Source of the DNA: Pseudomonadota bacterium
GTDB lineage: Bacteria > Pseudomonadota > Gammaproteobacteria > Xanthomonadales > Rhodanobacteraceae
Direction of reading: 5' to 3'
DNA: 64,000 nucleotides
Assembly (NCBI GenBank): GCA_021793575.1
Contig: JAJYSM010000008.1
Coordinates: 1-64,000, forward strand
Shown: piece after piece, positions 45,486 to 54,235 of the stretch
How the letters are laid out: each line of letters begins with the position of its first letter
Position numbering within the stretch: the first letter of the stretch is position 1
Translations under genes and position numbers: made by a program
Notes under the pieces: model-generated
Databases searched by the model: none
What the model was told of the DNA's origin: nothing
The model's input: only the letters and a program-made list of their open reading frames with translations

Positions 45486-47357
45486 GTGAACACGGAGTTC
45501 GACAGCGAGCTGCGCCAGGATTTCCTGGTCGAGGCCGGCGAGCTGATCGAGCGCCTTGGCGAGCAGCTGGTCGGGCTGGAGACGGCGCCGGACGACAGCG
45601 AGCTGCTGAATGCGGTATTTCGCGCATTCCACACGGTCAAGGGTGGCGCCGGCTTCATGGCGATCGAGCCGATGGTGCTGCTGTGCCATCACGCCGAGGA
45701 TCTGCTCAACGAGGCGCGCAACGGCAACGTGGTGCTGGGCGCGGCGTACATGGACGCATTGCTCGAAGCGCTCGATCTGCTCCACGGGATGATGGCGGCG
45801 CTGGGCGCCGATATGCCGTTGGAGATGCCGCCTGCGGCCTTGCTGCAGCGCCTGCTGCCGGCCATCGCCGGCCCGGTCGCGGCACCTCCGCCGAGCGCAG
45901 CGACCGCGGGCGCGGTGATCGACGACAGCGAATTCGAGGCGCTGCTCGACAATCTGTATGGTACTGGCGCGCCGGGCCTCACCGAGGCGGCTCCACTCGT
46001 CAGCGCGATGCCGGCGGCGGCCGGTGCCATCGGCGACGATGAATTCGAGGCTTTGCTGGACGCGCTGCACGGCACGGGCGTGTCGCCGGGCGCGGGGGTG
46101 TCGCCGGCATCCGCGCCGACGCCTGCGGCGGCCCGGCCGGCAGCGCCGATCACCGCTCCCGCGCGGCATGCGGCACCGGCGGCCGAGACCACCGTGCGGG
46201 TGGATATCAGCCGGCTCGATGTGCTGGTCAACCGTGCCGGTGAACTGGTGCTGGTACGCAACCGGCTGCTCAGCCTGGCGGCGAGCCAGGGGGACGAGGC
46301 GCTGGCGACGGCTGCCAATGAGCTGGATCGGGTCGCCGACGAGTTGCAGACCGCGGTACTGGGCATGCGCATGCAGCCGGTGGGTCGGCTGTTCCAGCGC
46401 TTCCCGCGCATCGTGCGCGATCTTGCCCGCCAGCTCGGCAAGGAGGTGGAGCTGGTGCTCGAAGGCGAGGGCACCGATCTTGATCGCAGCCTGGTCGAGG
46501 CGCTGGCCGATCCGCTGATTCACCTGCTGCGCAATGCGCTGGATCACGGCGTGGAAATGCCGCAGGAGCGCGAGCGTGCCGGCAAGTCACGCAAGGGTCG
46601 GGTGTGCCTGGCGGCAAGCCAGCGCGGCGAGCGCATCACGATCTCGGTAAGCGATGACGGCCACGGCATGGATCCTCACATCCTGCGCCGCAAGGCGGTG
46701 GAAAAGGGCCTGCTCGACGCGACGCAGGCCGCGCGCCTGACCGAAACCGAATGCTACGAGCTGATCTTCCGCCCCGGTTTCACCACCGCCGCGGCGATCT
46801 CCGACATCTCCGGTCGCGGCGTGGGCATGGACGTGGTGAAAACGCGCGTGGCGGAACTCGGCGGCACCCTGCAGGTGCGTTCAAGGCTGGGTCACGGCAG
46901 CGAGCTGGAGCTGACCGTGCCGCTGACGCTGGCGATACTGCGCGTCTTGATGGTACGCGTCGGCACGCGCCTGTTTGCGCTGCCGCTGAGCAACATCGAG
47001 GAAGTGTTCGAACTGGTCGAGGGCCAGGATCGCCTGCTCGACGGGCGGCCGGTCGCTGCGTATCGCGAACGCGCGCTGCCGTTGGCCAACCTGGCCAGCT
47101 GGGCCGGCGCATCGACAGCGACGGGCCGGCACGTGGTGGTGCTGCGGATCGGCCATCTGCAGATGGGTTGCCTGGTGCATGCGGTGCTGGGGCGCGAGGA
47201 TGTGGTGGTCAAGCCACTCGGCCCGCTGTTCGAGGGCGTTCCGGGCATTGCCGGTGCCACCGTCACCGGCGATGGCCGCCTGGCCCTGGTACTGGATCTG
47301 GCCGGCCTGTCCGACGGCGCGGGGCAACTGCTGCCGTCCCTGCAGGCAGCCGGCTAG
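45486..47357 (+). CDS. cheA: Chemotaxis histidine kinase CheA (polar flagellar system)
   Basis: Core kinase, 623 residues from a GTG. P1 with phospho-His49 (AVFRAFHTVKGGAGFMAIEP); no clear P2 domain; P3 dimer helices (VDISRLDVLVNRAGELVLVR); P4 ATPase ([49 protein letters not shown]); P5 CheW-like. Between P1 and P3 are two similar acidic motifs, DDSEFEALLDNLYGTG (about 146-161) and GDDEFEALLDALHGTG (about 183-198), like the LID motifs of polar CheA proteins. Its leader comes from the palindromic element. Confidence 0.96.
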   Translation: MNTEFDSELRQDFLVEAGELIERLGEQLVGLETAPDDSELLNAVFRAFHTVKGGAGFMAIEPMVLLCHHAEDLLNEARNGNVVLGAAYMDALLEALDLLHGMMAALGADMPLEMPPAALLQRLLPAIAGPVAAPPPSAATAGAVIDDSEFEALLDNLYGTGAPGLTEAAPLVSAMPAAAGAIGDDEFEALLDALHGTGVSPGAGVSPASAPTPAAARPAAPITAPARHAAPAAETTVRVDISRLDVLVNRAGELVLVRNRLLSLAASQGDEALATAANELDRVADELQTAVLGMRMQPVGRLFQRFPRIVRDLARQLGKEVELVLEGEGTDLDRSLVEALADPLIHLLRNALDHGVEMPQERERAGKSRKGRVCLAASQRGERITISVSDDGHGMDPHILRRKAVEKGLLDATQAARLTETECYELIFRPGFTTAAAISDISGRGVGMDVVKTRVAELGGTLQVRSRLGHGSELELTVPLTLAILRVLMVRVGTRLFALPLSNIEEVFELVEGQDRLLDGRPVAAYRERALPLANLASWAGASTATGRHVVVLRIGHLQMGCLVHAVLGREDVVVKPLGPLFEGVPGIAGATVTGDGRLALVLDLAGLSDGAGQLLPSLQAAG

Positions 47358-47362
47358 ACGCC

Positions 47363-48103
47363 ATGGACCTGGTCAGCATCATCGGCACGATTCTGGCCTT
47401 CGTGGTCATCATCGTCGGTACCATCCTCAAGGGCTCCACGGTCGGTGCGCTGCTGAATCCGGCGGCGTTCGTGATCGTGTTTTTCGGCACGCTTGCCGCC
47501 CTGCTCGTGCAGAACCAGGGCAAGGTACTCAGGCACGCGCTGCAGATGCTGTCGATGATCTACAAGCCGCCCCGACACCAGCCCGCCGACCTGATCAGCC
47601 GGATCGTCGGCTGGAGCGAAATCTCCCGGCGCCAGGGTCTGCTCGGGCTGGAGCCGCAGATCGAGACGGAAGGCGATCCATTCATCGTCAAGGGGCTGCA
47701 ACTGCTGGTCGATGGCAGCGAGCCGGAGGCGATCCGCAGCGTGCTGGAAGTGGATCTCGATACCCGCGAGGCGATCGACCTGGCCGGTGCCAAGGTGTAC
47801 GAGAACGCCGGCATCTACTCGCCCACGCTGGGCATCATCGGTGCCGTGATGGGACTGATGGCGGTCATGCAGAATCTGTCCGACCCGAGCAAGCTCGGTC
47901 ACGGCATTGCCGCCGCCTTCGTGGCGACCATCTATGGCGTGGCGCTGGCCAACATGTTCATGCTGCCGATGGCGGCGCGGCTGAAGGGCTTGATCGGCCA
48001 GCAGACGCGGATGCGCGAGATTCTGATCGAAGGGCTCGTGTCGATTGCCAAGGGCGACAACCCGCGACAGATCGAGTCCACGCTGCAAGGTTATCTGTCA
48101 TGA
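47363..48103 (+). CDS. motC: Flagellar stator protein MotC
   Basis: MotA paralogue, second stator set. 246 residues with MotA-type helices (SIIGTILAFVVIIVGTILKG, LLNPAAFVIVFFGTLAALLV, YSPTLGIIGAVMGLMAVMQN, IAAAFVATIYGVALANMFML) and a cytoplasmic loop between. Shorter than MotA (289), as usual for MotC. Starts 5 bases after cheA and overlaps motD by 4 bases. Confidence 0.94.
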   Translation: MDLVSIIGTILAFVVIIVGTILKGSTVGALLNPAAFVIVFFGTLAALLVQNQGKVLRHALQMLSMIYKPPRHQPADLISRIVGWSEISRRQGLLGLEPQIETEGDPFIVKGLQLLVDGSEPEAIRSVLEVDLDTREAIDLAGAKVYENAGIYSPTLGIIGAVMGLMAVMQNLSDPSKLGHGIAAAFVATIYGVALANMFMLPMAARLKGLIGQQTRMREILIEGLVSIAKGDNPRQIESTLQGYLS

Positions 48104-49017
48104 GGAAGAAAAAGCACGAAGAGCACGTCAACCACGAGGCCTGGGCGATTCCGTATGCCGATCTGATGACCCTGCTGCTGGCTTTCTTCGTGGTGATGTA
48201 TGCGGTCTCGGTGGTCAACGAGGGCAAGTTTCGGGTGATGTCGGAGTCGATGACCGAGGCATTCAACGGCGGCAGCCAGGTCATCGCGTCGCCGTCGCCG
48301 GACAAGCGGGCGGCGCCAGCCGCATGGCCGTCGCTGCTGCAGCCCACCTCCACCTTCGACGCGCCGCTGGCGCCCCTGCGGGCGCCGCTTCCGCTGCGCC
48401 GCACCGCCGCACCGCCAGCGGCGCGCGACAGCGAGCGGCCGTCCACGCTCAAGCGGATCGAGGGTCAGGTGCGCCAGGCGTTGCAGCCGTTGATCGACAA
48501 GCAGCTGGTGGTCTTGCGGCGCACGCCGGATCGGCTGGAAATCGAGATTCGCACCGACATCCTGTTTCCCAGCGGGGTGGCGCGGCTGTCGCCTTCAGCG
48601 GGTCAGGTGCTCAGCCAGCTGGCGTCGATCCTGGCGCCGTTCGCCAACCCGCTGCGGGTCGAGGGATTCACCGACGACGTGCCGATCAGCACGCCGCTGT
48701 ATCCGTCCAATTGGGAGTTGTCCGCGGCGCGTGCGGCAAGCGTGGCACGCCTGTTTGCCGGGCACGGCGTGCGGCCCGACCGGCTCGGCATTCTGGGCTG
48801 GGGCGATGTGCGTCCGCTGGCCAGCAATGCCACGGCCGCAGGGCGCAATCAGAATCGGCGGGTGCTGGTGGTCGTGGAGAACGACCAGCCGGCGTCGAGC
48901 CGTACCCGCAGCGCTGTCGCCAAGGTCGGCGCAGCCCTGGCCGGGACCGCATCCGCGCTGCCGGCCATGCACGTCAGCGCCCCCGACAACACCGTCTTGC
49001 CCGAGCAAATCCGATGA
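48100..49017 (+). CDS. motD: Flagellar stator protein MotD
   Basis: MotB paralogue, 305 residues. Basic tail, membrane segment with IPYADLMTLLLAFFVVMYAV carrying the proton-binding Asp, Pro/Ala linker, and an OmpA-like peptidoglycan domain (VARLSPSAGQVLSQLASILA, VEGFTDDVPISTPLYPSNWE, LSAARAASVARLFAGHGVRP). Starts inside the motC stop (ATGA). In Pseudomonas MotCD supports swarming. Confidence 0.95.
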   Translation: MRKKKHEEHVNHEAWAIPYADLMTLLLAFFVVMYAVSVVNEGKFRVMSESMTEAFNGGSQVIASPSPDKRAAPAAWPSLLQPTSTFDAPLAPLRAPLPLRRTAAPPAARDSERPSTLKRIEGQVRQALQPLIDKQLVVLRRTPDRLEIEIRTDILFPSGVARLSPSAGQVLSQLASILAPFANPLRVEGFTDDVPISTPLYPSNWELSAARAASVARLFAGHGVRPDRLGILGWGDVRPLASNATAAGRNQNRRVLVVVENDQPASSRTRSAVAKVGAALAGTASALPAMHVSAPDNTVLPEQIR

Positions 49018-49045
49018 CTGGTCCTGCTGATTGTGGAGTGATTGC

Positions 49046-49531
49046 ATGAACGCTTCGGTTGCCGCAGCGGATCTGCGTGAACAGCACTGGCTGTCGTTCC
49101 AGATCAGCAACCAGCTCTACGCGGCCCCCTTGATCAAGGTCAGCGAAGTCATCCGCCAGGGCGAGCTGACACCGGTGCCGGGGGCCGCTGCCGATCTGCT
49201 GGGCATCCGGCATTTGCGCGGACGCATCATCCCCGTGCTGGATGGCCGCCTGCGGCTTGGCCTGCCAGCCGATCAAGCCGGCGACCCGGCACGCATTCGC
49301 ATCGTGATGCTGTCGCACGCCGATCAGCTGGTGGGTCTGCGGGTGGATGCCGTGGGCGAGTTGCTGTGTACCGACGACGCGCAGATCGCGCCGCCACCGC
49401 CCGGGCGGGCCAGTCGCAGCGACGATCCGGTCAGCGGCGTATTGTCCTGGCAGGGTGGTTTCGTCGCGTTGCTCGACGTGGGCCGACTGTGCCGGTTGAT
49501 GTCGATGCGGGAGAGCGATCATGTGGCTTGA
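49046..49531 (+). CDS. cheW: Chemotaxis coupling protein CheW
   Basis: Couples receptors to CheA. 161 residues with CheW motifs WLSFQISNQLYAAPLIKVSE, LLGIRHLRGRIIPVLDGRLR and GLRVDAVGEL. The ATG at 49046 (GTGGAG upstream) is preferred to a GTG at 49031. In related polar clusters two CheW-like genes and parC precede it; here it follows motD directly. Overlaps the next gene by 11 bases. Confidence 0.94.
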   Translation: MNASVAAADLREQHWLSFQISNQLYAAPLIKVSEVIRQGELTPVPGAAADLLGIRHLRGRIIPVLDGRLRLGLPADQAGDPARIRIVMLSHADQLVGLRVDAVGELLCTDDAQIAPPPPGRASRSDDPVSGVLSWQGGFVALLDVGRLCRLMSMRESDHVA

Positions 49532-49874
49532 AATCGTTGCGGGCATGCTGGGGCTGCTGGGGCTGCTGCAGTTTCTGCTGCTGTTTCTGCTGTGGCGCCG
49601 GATGCGCCAGTGGCAGCAGCGGGCCGATGCACTCGCTCACGGCGCGGCTTACGCCTGCACCGATGTGCCGACCTCGATGCTGGTGGCTGTGCTGGGACGG
49701 CTGGAGCAGCGCCTTGACCAGCTCGAGCAGCAATCGCCGCCGCCCAGGCGTTCGTATGATCTGGCCCAGCAATTGGCCCGCGAAGGTGCCGACGTGGAGC
49801 AGCTGATCACCCGCTGCGGGTTGTCGCGCGATGAGGCCCGGCTGGTGCGGCAGTTGCATCCGGCCAATCAATGA
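49521..49874 (+). CDS. DUF2802 family membrane-anchored protein
   Basis: 117 residues: one N-terminal membrane helix (GLLGLLQFLLLFLLWRRM), a short coiled coil (LGRLEQRLDQLEQQ) and a small C-terminal helical domain (YDLAQQLAREGADVEQLITR, CGLSRDEARLVRQLHP). This gene closes polar chemotaxis operons after cheW in Pseudomonas-type genomes and is classed as DUF2802. The function is unknown. The C-terminal domain resembles a winged-helix or degenerate DNA-binding turn. Confidence 0.85.
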   Translation: MWLEIVAGMLGLLGLLQFLLLFLLWRRMRQWQQRADALAHGAAYACTDVPTSMLVAVLGRLEQRLDQLEQQSPPPRRSYDLAQQLAREGADVEQLITRCGLSRDEARLVRQLHPANQ

Positions 49875-49955
49875 TCACACCGGCCGCCCGCGCCGCGTGC
49901 GCATCGGCAGGCAGGCGCCGGGATGACCGCGTCACCGGACTACCCGGGCGTACCG

Positions 49956-51005
49956 TCAAGGCAGGGCGTTTTCCTCAAGCGGAAACTGGTTGTGCAACTC
50001 CCGCTGGCATCGGCTCAGCAGCGCCGGAGCAAAGCTGTCTGACCAGCAGTGGCTGAGATCAAGCTGGGGGTCGATCCGCCCGTGTTCGCTCAACAGCTGC
50101 ACGGTCGCCAGCAGGTCGGCCATCGACAACGCCGCGCCCAGGGGCGATGGGGCGGTCGATTTTTCGGTGTTGAGACGTTCTTTCAGTGCCTCGATGATCG
50201 GGGCTGGCAAGTCCCAGTAGCGTGCCGCCTGCAGCGACAATTGCGCGGCGAGCCGTGCGCAGCTGGCGAGAAAGCCGGAGGACAGCGCTGCGGCGGGAGC
50301 CGGCATCAACTGGTTGAGCAGGCGGATCACGGCGCCGGTGCCGCTGTGGCAGGAAATGCCGGCCAGATAAGCCTCAAACGTATCGCAGCCACTGCTGCGG
50401 CCGAGCAGGGCGCATGCGTAGGCGCAGCGCTCGGCATGATCCCACAGGCGTTCGCCGGCGACATGGCCGAAGGTGCCGGTATTGGCCTGCAAAATTGGCT
50501 TCATGGAGTGCTGGATCAATACCCGGCGCAGGCCATCCTGGCCGAGCAGCAGGATCGCGTGCTGCAGGCTTCGAATCGGTTGCACGGAGCGGTAATGCAC
50601 GCTGCCGGTCACCCGCATGACTTCACCGACCATCAACGGATCGCGGCCGACCAGCGCGGTCAGTTGACGACCGGCGACATTGTCGTTTTTCAGCATGCGC
50701 AGCAGTTGCGGCAATACGCTCGGAAGGCGCGGCAGGCTGCGGATATCAAACCGTGCGCTCAGCAGTTCCAGCCGCTTGAGTGTGGCCAGCTCGAACGCAG
50801 TGGGTTCGTCCGCGTCACGGTCGGGCAGGCTGAACACGAAGCGGTGGAAACGATCCTCGATTTCCGCCAGCGACATGACTGGCTGGGTCGGTTGGAGCAT
50901 GCCCGGTGCATCCACGGGCACACCGATCGTCGCTGCGACGACGGGTCGCGCGCGTTTTACGATCGCTTTTCGGCGGAAAAAGAAGCGCCGCCACAGGCTC
51001 CTCAT
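49956..51005 (-). CDS. HDOD domain protein in the sigma28 regulon
   Basis: 349 residues from the ATG at 51005 (an ATG at 51029 gives 8 more). The HDOD domain (about 80-270) has LPSVLPQLLRMLKNDNVAGR, QLTALVGRDPLMVGEVMRVT, SLQHAILLLGQDGLRRVLIQ and a CDTFEAYLAGISCHSGTGAV segment where HD-type hydrolases would carry HD residues. As in HDOD proteins, the catalytic HD pair is absent. A sigma28 promoter lies upstream, so it is expected with late motility genes. Convergent with the cheY-DUF2802 operon. Specific role unknown. Confidence 0.85.
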   Translation of the reverse strand: MRSLWRRFFFRRKAIVKRARPVVAATIGVPVDAPGMLQPTQPVMSLAEIEDRFHRFVFSLPDRDADEPTAFELATLKRLELLSARFDIRSLPRLPSVLPQLLRMLKNDNVAGRQLTALVGRDPLMVGEVMRVTGSVHYRSVQPIRSLQHAILLLGQDGLRRVLIQHSMKPILQANTGTFGHVAGERLWDHAERCAYACALLGRSSGCDTFEAYLAGISCHSGTGAVIRLLNQLMPAPAAALSSGFLASCARLAAQLSLQAARYWDLPAPIIEALKERLNTEKSTAPSPLGAALSMADLLATVQLLSEHGRIDPQLDLSHCWSDSFAPALLSRCQRELHNQFPLEENALP

Positions 51006-51057
51006 ATCATGTGCCCTGCACTCCCGCACCGCTCAAATGCGCGCGGGCCATGCCTCG

Positions 51058-51084
51058 CTATCGGCGTCGGCTGGGAGAAATTTA
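51058..51084 (-). promoter_or_regulatory. Sigma28 (FliA) promoter of the HDOD gene
   Basis: Minus strand reads TAAA-N15-GCCGATAG: perfect -35 and 7 of 8 in the -10, ending 53 bases before the chosen ATG. It lies between the HDOD gene and the end of the serC-like gene. Confidence 0.85.
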
Positions 51085-51114
51085 GCCGGCCGCCGGGTCA
51101 GGCGCCGGCGTGTT

Positions 51115-52209
51115 TCAGGCACGCCGCTGCGCAAAGTCATCGAGCAGCCCGGCCAGCTGCTGCACCGCCTGCGTGCTGACCGCGTTGTAGAGCGAGGCAC
51201 GCAGGCCGCCGATCGAACGGTGACCCTCCAGGCCGGAAAAGCCCGCTGCCTGCGCCTCGGCAAGGAACAGCTCGTGATGCGCCGGGACGCGGAAGCGAAA
51301 GGCCACGTTCATCGCCGAGCGCGCCGCCGGATCGGCGTGGATCTCGATCATGTCCGGGTGCCGCTCCAGCGCCTGATACAACATGGCTGCCTTGCCCAGG
51401 TTGATCTTCTCCATCGCGTCCACGCCACCGATCTCGTCGCGCAACCAGCGGCTGACGAGATTGAGCACGTAGATCGAGAACACCGGTGGCGTGTTGTAGT
51501 TCGAGCCATGTTCGACATGGGTCCGGTAGTCCAGCATCGGTGGCAGTCCGGCGGGGATGCGCGACAACATCGCGTCGTCGATCAGCACCAGGGTCACCCC
51601 GGCCGGGCCGAGGTTCTTCTGCGCGTGGGCGTATACCATCGCGTAGTCGCCGATATCGAAGCGGCGCGACAGGAAGTCCGAGGACATGTCCGCGATCAGC
51701 GGTACCCCATTGGAGCCGGGTGCGTCGCGGAACTGCAGGCCTTCCACGGTCTCGTTGCTGATGAAGTGGAGGAACGGCGCGTGCTCCGAGCGCTCCAGCG
51801 ACGACCACGCGGGCAGACGCCGGTAACCTCCGGCGACGCCATCCCACACGATGCGGGAGCGGACGACGGCTTCGGCTTCGCCGATCGCCTTGCGGCTCCA
51901 GTAACCGGAGGCGACAAATTCAGCCGGCGCCCGGGCGGCGGCCGCGAAGTTCATCGGAATCATCGAAAACTGCAGGCTGCTGCCACCCTGCAGGAACAGG
52001 ATGTGAAAGCGCTCGGGAATGTCGAGGAAGCGGCGAATATTGTCCTGCGCCTCCTGCAGCAAGGCCCGGAACCAGTCCGAACGATGGCTCATGCCAAGGA
52101 TGGAAATGCCGGTATCCGGCAACGCGGTGATCGCGCGCTGGGTCTGATCCAGCACCGAGGGTGGCAACGCGCCCGGGCCACCGGAGAAATTGAGCAGGTT
52201 GGACAACAT
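51115..52209 (-). CDS. serC: SerC-like class V aminotransferase (phosphoserine aminotransferase family)
   Basis: PLP enzyme of 364 residues. N-terminal LLNFSGGPGALPPSVLDQTQ and HRSDWFRALLQEAQDNIRRF; HILFLQGGSSLQFSMIPMNF; PLP lysine in YAHAQKNLGPAGVTLVLI; HFISNETVEGLQF; LDYRTHVEHGSNYNTPPVFS; and C-terminal HRSIGGLRASLYNA. These match SerC, which makes 3-phosphoserine in serine (and B6) synthesis. Some positions differ from the usual NFSAGPA and PNET-type motifs, so substrate could differ. It starts 22 bases after an ATP-grasp gene. Whether it is the housekeeping SerC cannot be told here. Confidence 0.85.
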   Translation of the reverse strand: MLSNLLNFSGGPGALPPSVLDQTQRAITALPDTGISILGMSHRSDWFRALLQEAQDNIRRFLDIPERFHILFLQGGSSLQFSMIPMNFAAAARAPAEFVASGYWSRKAIGEAEAVVRSRIVWDGVAGGYRRLPAWSSLERSEHAPFLHFISNETVEGLQFRDAPGSNGVPLIADMSSDFLSRRFDIGDYAMVYAHAQKNLGPAGVTLVLIDDAMLSRIPAGLPPMLDYRTHVEHGSNYNTPPVFSIYVLNLVSRWLRDEIGGVDAMEKINLGKAAMLYQALERHPDMIEIHADPAARSAMNVAFRFRVPAHHELFLAEAQAAGFSGLEGHRSIGGLRASLYNAVSTQAVQQLAGLLDDFAQRRA

Positions 52210-52231
52210 GAGGGGAGCGTGATCCGTGTGA

Positions 52232-53497
52232 TTAGACAACGGGTTCAGCGTGTCGACGCAGCATGGCGTGGAACGCGCTGAAAACTTTGTGCATCTGTGC
52301 CGCCTTGTAGGGATACAGCGCGCGATCATCCATGGCGTGGATCACCAGCGCATTGGCCATCTCGAAGATGAGCAGTTCGCCAGCCGCGGTTTCCGCACAG
52401 TCGAAGCCGACGTAATCCAGGCCGAAGCGCTGTTGCACGGCGCGCAGGGCATCAAAGTGCCTGCGCGCGAAATCGTCGTCGAAGTGCGCCATCAGCCGCG
52501 CCTCTTCGGCGCGTCGGGCCAGGTCGGCCTGCATTTCCGCATACGGGTAATGCACCATCCAGTGCTGCGAAATCCCCATGTGGCAGACGTAGGGGCGTCC
52601 CTCGATCAGCACCACGCGGTACTTGCGGAACAGGCCATCGGCCGAGGCGTAGTCGATGAAGCTGGCGACGAAGAACTGCTCGGCAGCGACCTGCTGAAGA
52701 TAGGCCGCGATGTCGGCAGGCGTGTCGATCCGGCACAAGTCGGTACCGGCATGCGAGCCGAGCGGTCGCAGGATGATCGGAAACCCGATCTCCGGCAGCA
52801 GCGGAGCATCTGGCTGCGCCGTAGCGGCCAGTGCCAGCAGTGCCGCACGCTCGATGCGGCGGGTGGTGGCCATGCGCAGCCCGGGTACGTCGCGCAGCAC
52901 CTCGCAGGCCGCGCTGCGCGAGAGCCGGGGAATGCGCTGCGGGTCATTCAGAACCGGGCGCGGCCAGCCCTCCAGATAGTCGGCCAGGTGGGTCAGCGTC
53001 GGGCCATGCGCATCCGCCTCGCTGATTGCCACGAACACCAGATCGTGCGACGGCAGCCGCGCTGGCCACGGCAGGCCCGGCCCCACATAAAGCACGTCGA
53101 TGGCAAACCCGGCGTCGTCGAGCATGCATTCCACTGGCGTGTTCGCCATCAGATCGCCCGGCGTCTTGATGACTAGCAGCCGGACCTCCGCGTCATCCGT
53201 GCCGGCGATGCGGAACAGCTGCTGCAGCTTCAGCGCTTCACCCAGCACGGCCAGCCCGTTTTCCTTCTGGAAACGCAGCTGCTGGATCAGGGCCAGGTCG
53301 AGCATCGCGTAGGCATCCCGGTCGCACTCGGCGCGCTGGATCAGTCCGGGCACATGCACGGTCAGATCCTCTTCGTGGAAAGCTGCCCGCAACAAGGCCG
53401 ACAGCCCCAGCAAGGGCGGCGGCGATGACGGCACGTCGCTGGCGGAAAGCACGGGCGCAAGCGTGGCCGTGCCGGAGGGGTGATCACGCATGGGCAT
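52232..53497 (-). CDS. ATP-grasp ligase of unknown substrate (RimK/glutathione synthetase-like)
   Basis: 421 residues from an ATG at 53497. A helical N-terminal part (LLGLSALLRAAFHEEDLTVH, YAMLDLALIQQLRFQKENGL) is followed by a pre-ATP-grasp domain (VRLLVIKTPGDLMANTPVEC, LVFVAISEADAHGPTLTHLA). The ATP-grasp domain has FPIILRPLGSHAGTDL, FFVASFIDYASADGLFRKYR with the basic residues, and the metal-binding end GLDYVGFDCAETAAGELLIF then EMANALVIHAMDD. Such enzymes form an amide or thioester from a carboxylate and ATP. The partner substrate is unknown. Probable operon with the serC-like gene. Confidence 0.8.
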   Translation of the reverse strand: MPMRDHPSGTATLAPVLSASDVPSSPPPLLGLSALLRAAFHEEDLTVHVPGLIQRAECDRDAYAMLDLALIQQLRFQKENGLAVLGEALKLQQLFRIAGTDDAEVRLLVIKTPGDLMANTPVECMLDDAGFAIDVLYVGPGLPWPARLPSHDLVFVAISEADAHGPTLTHLADYLEGWPRPVLNDPQRIPRLSRSAACEVLRDVPGLRMATTRRIERAALLALAATAQPDAPLLPEIGFPIILRPLGSHAGTDLCRIDTPADIAAYLQQVAAEQFFVASFIDYASADGLFRKYRVVLIEGRPYVCHMGISQHWMVHYPYAEMQADLARRAEEARLMAHFDDDFARRHFDALRAVQQRFGLDYVGFDCAETAAGELLIFEMANALVIHAMDDRALYPYKAAQMHKVFSAFHAMLRRHAEPVV

Positions 53498-53977
53498 AAG
53501 AGGCGAAACCGATGCCGCCCGCTGGCGGCGCAAGGACAACGGTTGATGGGTACCGAAACGCTGCGCCGGCCGCCGATCCAATGACGGCAGGCAGTTTCAA
53601 GGCCAGACTGCAACCGCGCACAGACGTGGCACCACCTTGGTCACGCCGAACGGGCGCCAGCGCCAACTATCTGGCACCTCGTTGTCATTCATGCACGATC
53701 CATGCCGCCGAACCGGCCGGCGACGCAAGCCGGCGTCCATCCATTCGCGCAGGGATCCCGCTATCTATGCCGTGCGTGCCCAACTCGCACTCTGATATCC
53801 CCCGGCGCGACATCGCTGGCTGCGGTCGCTGCCGGATTCCGACGGCGACGGAGATCGACGGTACTCCGTGTGCAGCGCTTCAAGCTGTTTGCGACGACGT
53901 GCGCCGCAAGGGCGGCAACCGATGCCGGCGCGCGGGTTGGCACGCCACGCTGCGGATGCGCGGAAGAGCCGGAACGG
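53498..53977. other. Intergenic region without a supported gene
   Basis: About 480 bases between the ATP-grasp gene and the end of the FlhB-like gene, all transcribed genes pointing left. Open frames on the plus strand here have no family features and are discounted. No sigma28 or sigma54 sequence was seen; any promoter for the ATP-grasp gene must be of another type. Confidence 0.5.
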
Positions 53978-54235
53978 TCATTCTGCGGCGGCGTCGTAGA
54001 CCGTGGCCAGCACGGAGGCGGCGGCGGCATACAGCAGCGTGGGGACGTCTTCGCGCAGGCGCAGGGCCGCAAGCAGGGCGGCGATCTGCGGATCATGATG
54101 CAGCGGTATGCCGAGCGAACGGGCGCGCGCCAGCAAGGTATCCAGCGACTCGGCCGGCAGTGGCTTGATCTCATGCGAACCATCGGCCAGACGCAGGCTG
54201 ACCAGGCGCCGGGCCGGCGGGAGTGGCGTGTTCAT
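53978..54235 (-). CDS. FlhB C-terminal-domain-like protein (FhlB/YlqH type)
   Basis: 85 residues from an ATG at 54235. The C-terminal half, LDTLLARARSLGIPLHHDPQ then IAALLAALRLREDVPTLLYA, resembles the cytoplasmic domain of FlhB/YscU-type export switches after the cleavage site, as in the stand-alone FhlB/YlqH proteins. It has no membrane helices and no NPTH motif. It overlaps the upstream FliK-like gene by 4 bases, mirroring the FliK-FlhB functional pair. Role unproven. Confidence 0.75.
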   Translation of the reverse strand: MNTPLPPARRLVSLRLADGSHEIKPLPAESLDTLLARARSLGIPLHHDPQIAALLAALRLREDVPTLLYAAAASVLATVYDAAAE

